A DNA stretch of 64,000 nucleotides from Cryptomeria japonica (lineage: Eukaryota; Streptophyta; Pinopsida; Cupressales; Cupressaceae). Location of the stretch: NCBI RefSeq assembly GCF_030272615.1, contig NC_081405.1, positions 468,770,008 to 468,834,007 on the forward strand, read 5' to 3'. A program made the position numbers and the translations under genes. The notes under the pieces were generated by a model. The model was not told where the DNA came from and searched no databases. It saw nothing but the letters and a program-made list of their open reading frames with translations. Below, piece after piece: positions 57,996 to 64,000 of this stretch (its first letter is position 1; every line of letters begins with the position of its first letter).

Positions 57996-58361
57996 TCTCT
58001 TGCGCCCACCATGGGGCCCGAAGACTACATTTGTTTTGTCCTCTAAGATTGACCACTTTTTTTTGTTATTTTCCAGATTTCAGATTTTCGGTTTTTTTCC
58101 GTCCGTACATCTCATATGACAATTTTTACAGGCTGAAATGACGAACTGCAGGTGTCGCATGAATGGCAAATATCCTATCGTACGAGTAGATCCTCTGTCA
58201 TACAAGTGGAAATCCTCTGTCATACGAGCAGACATCATCAACAATCTTCTTTTGTATGATACTACATCCTATCTCGTACGAGTCAAGTGTCTATCGTATG
58301 ATTTTGTATTTTCTGGTAAAAGAGGCAAATTTCATAATTTTTTCACTTTTTCACACACACA
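57996..58361 (+). other. Chimeric extension: leader copy plus LTR tip
   Basis: After the 3' LTR come PBS and leader sequence (57996-58345) homologous to 34003-34345 but about 11% diverged. The last 16 bp of an LTR (CTTTTTCACACACACA) follow, then the AATTG target duplication. The junction has TTCA microhomology. A normal element would end at 57995. Confidence 0.75.
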
Positions 58362-58366
58362 AATTG

Positions 58367-58998
58367 TTGTCTGCATTTCCTTTAGTAAAACCAATCTTTA
58401 AAAGATACTTATCCAATCTTGCATACCAAGCTCTTGGGGCTTGTTTTAATCCATACAGAGCTTTTCTTAACTTGCAAACCATATTATTGTCATCTGTCAA
58501 ATAAAATCCATTAGATTGTTCAATATAGACTGCTTCTTCAAGATCTCCATTAAAAAATACACATTTCTTATCCATTTGATAAACTTTGTAGTTCTTGTGT
58601 GTTGCAAAAGCCAAAAATAATCTGACTGCCTCAATTCTAGCTACTGGTGCAAAGGTTTCATTGTTATCAACTTCTTCCTTCTGAAAATATCCCTTACACA
58701 TTAGTCTTGCTTTATTTCTGACAACCTTACCATCTTCATTGAGTTTGTTTCAGAATACCCATTTGGTCCCAATTACATTCTTATCTTTAGGGCAGGGAAC
58801 TAATGTCCAAGTGTTATTTTTCTCATTTTGTTCTAATTCTTCTTCCATAGCTTTAATCCAAAATTTATCTTCACATGCCTCATTAATAGATGATGGTTCA
58901 ATTTGAGAAATAAGACATACCTCTTCATTTGCCAATCTTCCTCTTGTCATAACTCCTTTAAACTTGTTTCCAATTATCTGATCTTCAGAATGATTCAA
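58367..58998 (-). pseudogene. Copia 1 RT, N-terminal part
   Basis: Upstream half of the polymerase cut by the gypsy insertion. AMEEELEQNEKNNTWTLVP, NVIGTKWVF, then TAG or a frame break, LMCKGYFQKEEVDNNETFAP, YQMDKKCVFFNGDLEEAVY (usually QMDVKSAFL) and YGLKQAPRAWYARLDKYL, ending GNADNNL at the insertion point. The next codons lie at 32841. One frame from 58998 to the junction with a single stop near 58750. Confidence 0.85.
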
Positions 58999-60371
58999 TC
59001 TTACATACCGAGGTGTCTTTGTTGTTGTTGTTCTTCAATTACTATGGAATCCTTAGATGGTACCGGGGTAGCCGAATCTTCATTTTGTACCAGTGGATTT
59101 AGTGTAGGTTCATTTGTCAAAATTTATGTTGTCGGTTCAGAGTCTATATACCTTGAAGTTCCTCTGAATTGTTCATCAATCTTTACATTTGTACTCTCAA
59201 CAATTTTCTGCAATCTCTTGTTAAAACATCTATATGCCTTTCTCTTATATGAATAACCAAGAAATATTCCTTCATCACTTCTAGGATCAAATTTTCCAAT
59301 ATACTCATCTCTTCTAATATAACATTTGCTTCCAAACATTCTGAAATACTTAAGAGTAGGAGTATTACCAAACCATAGCTCATGAGGGGTCTTACTAGTT
59401 TCACCTTTGATGTGAACTTTGTTGAATGTATAGACTGTTGTACTAATTTCTTCTCTCCAATATACATGTGGTAGGTTTGCTTCTGATAACATACTTCTTG
59501 CTGCATCCAAGATAGTTCTATTTTTCCTTTCAACAAATCCATTTTGCTATGGTGTCCAAGGTGCTAATAGTTGTCTTCTGATTCCATTCACTTCACATCA
59601 TGTATTAAATTCCTTAGATGTGAATTCTCCTCCTTGATCTAATCTTAAGCATTTGATTTTCTTACCGGTTTCATTTTCAACCATTGCTTTGAACAGTTTG
59701 AACTTTCCAAGTGCCTCTCATTTTTCTCTGAGAAAAGTAACCCAACACATTCTAGAATAGTCATCAATGATTAGCATGAAATATCTATCACCTTGTAAGC
59801 TTTTAGTTCTAGTTGGACCACATAAATCGGTGTGAATCAAATCAAGAGCATTATTGGATTTTTCTGGAATACTTTTGAAACCAGCTCTAACTTGTTTTCC
59901 AAATTGACATTCCTTACATATTGTATTCTAAGGTTTGACAATTTTAGGTAAATCTCTAACTGCCTTAGTAGTACTGATCTTTACCATGCAATCAAAGTTT
60001 ACATGATAGAGTCTCTTATGCCATAACCAACTTTCATCTATATGTGTAATCAAGCAAGTCTTTTCATTGTTATTCAAATGAAAGATATTACCTCTAGTCT
60101 GATTACCAGTTGCAATTTCCAAACTAGTTCTATTCATGATTTTGCACTTTCCATTCTTAAATTGTAACTGAAATCCTTTCTCAACTAATTGACCAACACT
60201 TAAAAGATTATGCTTTAATCCTTCAACATAGTAGACATTGTCAGTGTTATGCTTACCATCATGAGATATTGTATCCTTACCTTTGATTGAACAAGCTTTG
60301 TCATCTCTAAATCTTACTAAACCGCCATTGTATTCTTGAAAGTTCAAGAATTTACCTTTGTCTCTTGTCAT
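58999..60371 (-). pseudogene. Copia 1 protease end and integrase
   Basis: 60371-59928: protease C-terminal part and linker (LVRFRDDKACSIKGKDTI, VEGLKHNLLSVGQL) and SWLWHKRLYHVNFD of the integrase zinc domain. Then CKECQFGKQ, DLIHTDLCGP, LIIDDYSRM, LRLDQGGEFTSKEF and TP-stop-QNGFVERKNR (TAG for Gln, about 59548). HELWFGNTPTLKYFRMFG and IFLGYSYKRKAYRCFNK follow, ending at 59124. There are several stops, mostly amber. Order and motifs are standard copia. Confidence 0.85.
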
Positions 60372-61440
60372 ATGATGTGATCATCCTGAGTCAATAATCC
60401 ATTCATCCTTTACTTCAGCTTTAGCTACTAGGGCTTGTTCTACCAGTTGAGCAGTAGGTGTTGGTTGATCTTCTGTTATAGCAACAAAAACCCATCCATT
60501 GTCTATTGGATCCTCATCAGAATCATCAGTCACACCTTCATCAGCAATGTAACAAGATTTGTCTTTATTCTCCTTAAATATGTAACTCTGATATTCAGGA
60601 TTAGGCTTGTATGTTCTTCTAGCTTCTTCTCTGAGTCTAGCATGTCTATCAAGGCATCCCAAAGCCATATGACCAATCTTATTGCAGTTAAAACATTTAA
60701 AGGGTGCTTTACCTTCATACTTACTTCCAACTGGACCTTTAGGCATTTTCCTTGCAAATAGTTCTTCAAGTTCTTCATTTTCTTTCCTGCTTTCTTCAAG
60801 TTCTCTTACATAAAAGGTTTTCCAATCAGATTTGTCAAATGATGGAGCAAATGATGTTGATGCTTTAAAGGCTAAATCTATCTTAATAGTAGCAACAAGA
60901 CCAAATTCTTCAATTTCAAAAGTTGAAAGTTTCCCAATCAATGTATCCCTGGTTACTAATGTATTAGGCATTGTTCTCAACTCATTTATAGTAGTAACCT
61001 TCATTTTATATGCCGGTGGCAATCCTCTTAAAACTCTTTCCATAAAAGAAGAAATCCTTTCATCTTCTTCCATTTTTAGATGTTCATACTTGACCCGGAA
61101 GCTTTCAAGTTTTACAATTTTGACTGTGGAATCTCCTTCATTCAGTGTTTCCAAATGATCCCAAATAGCTTTAGCAGTAGACCTATATGATAGTCCCATG
61201 ATTTGTTGATCTGATAATGCACTCAAAAGTGCTTCTCTTGCTTTACAATCATTTTCTTCATCTTTAGTTAAGTTAGCTAGACTAGGCTGACCTGGTACAA
61301 CAACAATATAACCATTCCTTGTAACATCCTAGATCTACTTTCCAATGCAATTCAGATGTGTCTCCATTCTGATCTTCCATATTCCATAGTTGGTTCCATC
61401 AGGTAGACATTGGATCTCCTCAAGATGTTAAACTTCTGTA
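60372..61440 (-). pseudogene. Copia 1 gag and protease active site
   Basis: From about 61430: GIWKIRMETHLNCIGK, then two TAG codons where Gln fits, DVTRNGYIVV. Then STAKAIWDHLETLNEGDSTV, FMERVLRGLPPAYKMKVTTIN and FEIEEFG. The knuckle CFNCNKIGHMALGC lies at about 60690-60649. An acidic linker follows, and EWIIDSG ends at 60381 with a TGA where the protease Cys (DSGCSHHM) is expected. Gag and protease share one frame. Confidence 0.85.
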
Positions 61441-61452
61441 AAAGAGGACTAA

Positions 61453-61466
61453 GCTCTGATACCAAT
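61453..61466 (-). other. Primer-binding site of copia 1
   Basis: Minus strand ATTGGTATCAGAGC after the 5' LTR, a full initiator-Met match. Confidence 0.85.
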
Positions 61467-62523
61467 TGTTAGGTCCCAGAGACAACTGAGAGGGGGGGGG
61501 GGGTGAATCAGTTGTCAACTAAATTCAAATAAAAAACAACTTAACCAACTTAATGCTTAATACCAATAAACCAATTAAGTATGTCAGTAGACAATTTTAA
61601 TTGCTATACCAGTAAAGATTAGTGCATGAAAGATAAACACAAAGTCATCCACAACACATAACACCAATATTTGTATGTGGAAACCTTGTAAGGGGAAAAC
61701 CCACAGTGGGAAACCTTACCCACAATCAGATGATACTACTGCAGATAGTAAGTGTACATAAATGGGGTTTGCACATGCAGAAAGGCCAAGCGCCTAGAGC
61801 TCACTACTCAGACACAAAATGGGAGTCACACTGACTACAATTGGATGGTTAAATCCAATAAGAATGTACTGCTCAAAATAGCATCTTCATATGCTAGATT
61901 CAGTACCGGTGTAATGCTGATATGCTTTCACAAAAACCTAGCTTCACCTTCAAATGATGTTTGCATGTATTGCTCTGCTTAATCTTGCATATACCTTCAC
62001 ACAATTCTTTTTCGCATTTCACATTTGATCTTACAAATAAGATCTTACATTTTTACCAAAACCTAAGACCAATTTTAGTAGGTCAGCTCTACAAGATATT
62101 ACAATAAAAACATTTTACAAACAATATAATATCCGATGCAATAACCGATTGAGCATGTCAGCTTAATGCATTTACAACAATAATTAATCATCTCCATAGC
62201 GTGCCATGCTGATCTGGAAAAGATAACCTATCGGTGTAACCCTGGATAAACCTGGACCTATTTGTCGATAAAAGCAAATATGCAAATATGCATATACCAA
62301 TGATTAATTCATTAAGATAAGATGTCCACACTATGTCTTTGATATTACTAAGTGTCTTCCATATCATTCCAAGTGTTGGTTTTCATTATATCCTATCGGT
62401 GAACCATATACCAGTAACTGTGCAATAGTTACTTACTTGTCGGTAAATGCTGCTAGATCTCCAAAGTGCTAGTGTTTTAGTAGGTGTTGACATCAATGAC
62501 AAAACCATACCAAAATACCAATA
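61467..62523 (-). repeat. 5' LTR of copia 1
   Basis: Partner of 30393-31446, 1057 bp. It has the G-rich box at 61491-61503. The TATA site of the partner (30972) is changed to TTTTTACC-type text here. Confidence 0.85.
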
Positions 62524-62903
62524 GGGAGAACTAAATTATCATCATATGCATCAAAGGGAACATCATGAATATCTTTAATGTAACATGAAATTGAACTAGA
62601 AAAATAAGATAAAAACTCCATATGCAGTTTTTGATCAAACAAGAAACTCAAATATTATGTAACCAAAGTAATTTTCACTCAATGTATGCAATTAAATTAT
62701 GAAATTACAAATTTGAAACACAATTGAACAATTATGCAACCCAAAAGTCAATTTTAGGAAAATAAATTAGGGGTTTTATGAAATTAACATCTAATTTTTT
62801 GTAAATATGATCTATGAGTGCAAATTTTAATGTTAAAGTGCATACAAATTATATATGAGACCATAAATTAGAAATAAGCAATAAATAAGTTGGGCTCACC
62901 AAA
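62524..62903 (-). other. Leader of the layer 0 gypsy-like element
   Basis: Right part of the element that copia 1 interrupted. The minus strand just after the LTR reads TTTTGGTGAGCCCAACTT (62886-62903), a possible PBS. An AT-rich leader follows, then coding-like text (DVPFDAYDDN) up to the copia junction, continuing at 30392. Confidence 0.5.
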
Positions 62904-64000
62904 ATGTGATGGTGAAATTTGGAACTAGGGTTTCACCAATTAAGATAATAAAACCAATAACTAAACAAATTAACCATACAATAAAAGAAGGGTGAATCCA
63001 TTAGATCTAGCAACAATCCAAATAAGGAAAGGGTTAAAATTCTTATTAGATTCACTGGTTTGTTTGCCTCCTTTCTAAATTGAAATTGGATTTGTAATTG
63101 TGAAATAAATGAAAAATGAGAGATAATTGAAGTAAATTAACAAATACAGAATGCTATAGATGTCCCATGGAGCCACCAAATGAGATATGGGTAAAATAAG
63201 ATGTTTAGAACCTAGTCCTAGAAGTTCATCTTAATTTTACAGGACCAAGTAGCACAAATGTGCCCTAGTCCTTCAAAATTTTTGCTATCAAAAGATGAAC
63301 CTATTCATCATTGTCAACTTTGCCAAAATTATTGAGTACAACTCCAGCACCTATTACTACACATAGAAAGAAAGGAAATAGGGTTGTGGATAGGGGTTTT
63401 CCTAAGTTAAACCCCAATTTATGAATTAACCTTGAATGACATAATGCAAATACTGAAATAAATGTTAAGGAGATATACCTCAGATCTGAAATTGTTGATG
63501 ATAATGCAATGCTCTTTGAATGTAATAACACATGTTTAATGTAATGGGATGAAAAATACATGAACATTAAAAACATTAATCATACACATGCTTGCATAAA
63601 TATTGATGTAACTTTTCTCCACAATGCTTGAAGGATGAAATGCATTCTTGAATCTTTGAAAATGTCTGATTATGAATGCTTCATGGATGCACAATTGATA
63701 GGGTATGAAGACTTAGGTTGAAATGAATTTATAGGATGTCTTTATATAAGGTTTCCTATGTAATTTACCAATTAAGATAACCTCCAATGGTCAAGTGTAG
63801 CCATGAGGACCAGAATCTATCGGGGAGGGGGAGTACCTACCCTATTTCAAATTGGGTCCACATTAAGGGGGATTAGGAAATTTTGCGGTGCCCTAGTCTA
63901 GGACCAAGGAACTCCATGCCATGGTCCTCCAAAATTAGGACTAGCCAATCAAAAAATATGGGGTGACAACCTTCGAGATAGGGCCCACCCAATGGTGTCA
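62904..64000 (-). repeat. 5' LTR of the layer 0 element, cut by window edge
   Basis: TGTGATGGTG start, homologous over 1.1 kb to the two halves of the solo LTR (8218-8461 and 17507-18360). It supplies the uninterrupted form of the 9 kb insertion site (63138-63155). TATA at 63741-63748 on the minus strand. Its other end lies about 200 bp outside the window, judging by the solo LTR. Confidence 0.75.

Larger units (their letters stand above)
32847..58361 (+). mobile_element. Tat-like Ty3/gypsy element (layer 2)
   Basis: Plus-strand element of 25.5 kb (17.8 kb without the nested copia). In order it has 5' LTR, PBS and leader with CGTACG motifs, gag, protease, G-patch linker, RT, RNase H, second archaeal-type RNase H, integrase, spacer, antisense plant-mobile-domain ORF and 3' LTR. 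The dual RNase H and the antisense accessory ORF are known features of the Tat lineage (including Ogre-type elements). Target duplication is AATTG (32842-32846, 58362-58366). The 3' end is chimeric (see 57996-58361). RT and integrase have lost catalytic Asp residues, and more than twenty stops break the ORF. Confidence 0.85.
30393..62523 (-). mobile_element. Copia element 1 (layer 1), interrupted by a gypsy element
   Basis: A minus-strand Ty1/copia element with LTRs at 30393-31446 and 61467-62523. Flanks are GGTAG (30388-30392) and GGGAG (62524-62528), a 4/5 match. Internal order on the minus strand is PBS, gag, protease, integrase and RT; the RT is split by a 25.5 kb gypsy insertion at 32847-58361, and RT, RNase H and PPT resume below 32846. 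The insertion target AATTG occurs at 32842-32846 and 58362-58366, and the RT codons join in frame across it. The element's own length is about 6.6 kb. LTRs differ by roughly 10% over the first 250 bp, and both end in CCAATA rather than CCAACA. Confidence 0.88.

Noticed and set aside
30388-62528. Perfect target duplication for copia 1
   Set aside because: GGTAG and GGGAG match at four of five bases only, and the LTR end CCAATA is not canonical. Reported as imperfect.

Overview
The window is plant nuclear repeat DNA. I found no intact host gene, no rRNA or tRNA gene and no CRISPR array. The basis is plant-type Ty1/copia elements with an initiator-tRNA-Met primer site, a Ty3/gypsy element with two RNase H domains and an antisense plant-mobile-domain ORF (Tat-like), and a plant L1-type LINE with a terminal RNase H. 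Very large nested elements and old, methylation-style decay suggest a big genome, possibly a gymnosperm; that is inference only. Almost every coding region is broken, so these are fossils.

Left part. 1-840 is the end of a decayed minus-strand ORF of a kind that plant retroelements often carry. 841-6925 is a minus-strand LINE (ORF1 with DUF4283 and zinc knuckle; ORF2 with endonuclease, RT and RNase H). 6931-8217 holds minus-strand gag-like remnants. 8218-18560 is a solo LTR (perfect ATTAT target duplication) split by a 9.0 kb insertion at 8462-17506. The insertion has a perfect ATACA duplication, and an uninterrupted copy of the same LTR at 63.1 kb confirms it. It carries no recognisable transposase or gag-pol, only a ~3.4 kb decayed minus-strand ORF of unknown function. 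Upstream of that ORF lie 17 imperfect palindromes centred on TTTAAA, spaced about 47 bp apart. This is the most unusual structure in the window.

Middle. 19267-27756 is a minus-strand, gag-only copia element with 2.6 kb LTRs, inserted in a degenerate tandem repeat. From 27.9 kb to the right edge is a nest. Layer 0 is a minus-strand gypsy-like element (acidic repeat ORF and gag remnant at 28.9-30.4 kb, leader at 62.5-62.9 kb, LTR from 62904). Layer 1 is a minus-strand copia at 30393-62523 inserted in layer 0. Layer 2 is a plus-strand Tat-like gypsy at 32847-58361 inserted inside the layer 1 reverse transcriptase. Layer 3 is a minus-strand copia at 46093-53775 inserted inside the antisense plant-mobile-domain ORF of layer 2. 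Target duplications and reading-frame continuity support each level.

Points that do not fit a simple history: the layer 2 LTRs look more alike (~2% by eye) than the LTRs of layer 3 nested inside it (~5%). The layer 2 3' end is chimeric, with LTR, then ~350 bp of 5' leader (~11% diverged), then the last 16 bp of an LTR. Stop codons across all elements are dominated by TAG where Gln is expected. Two unrelated elements carry arrays of short palindromic motifs upstream of minus-strand ORFs.
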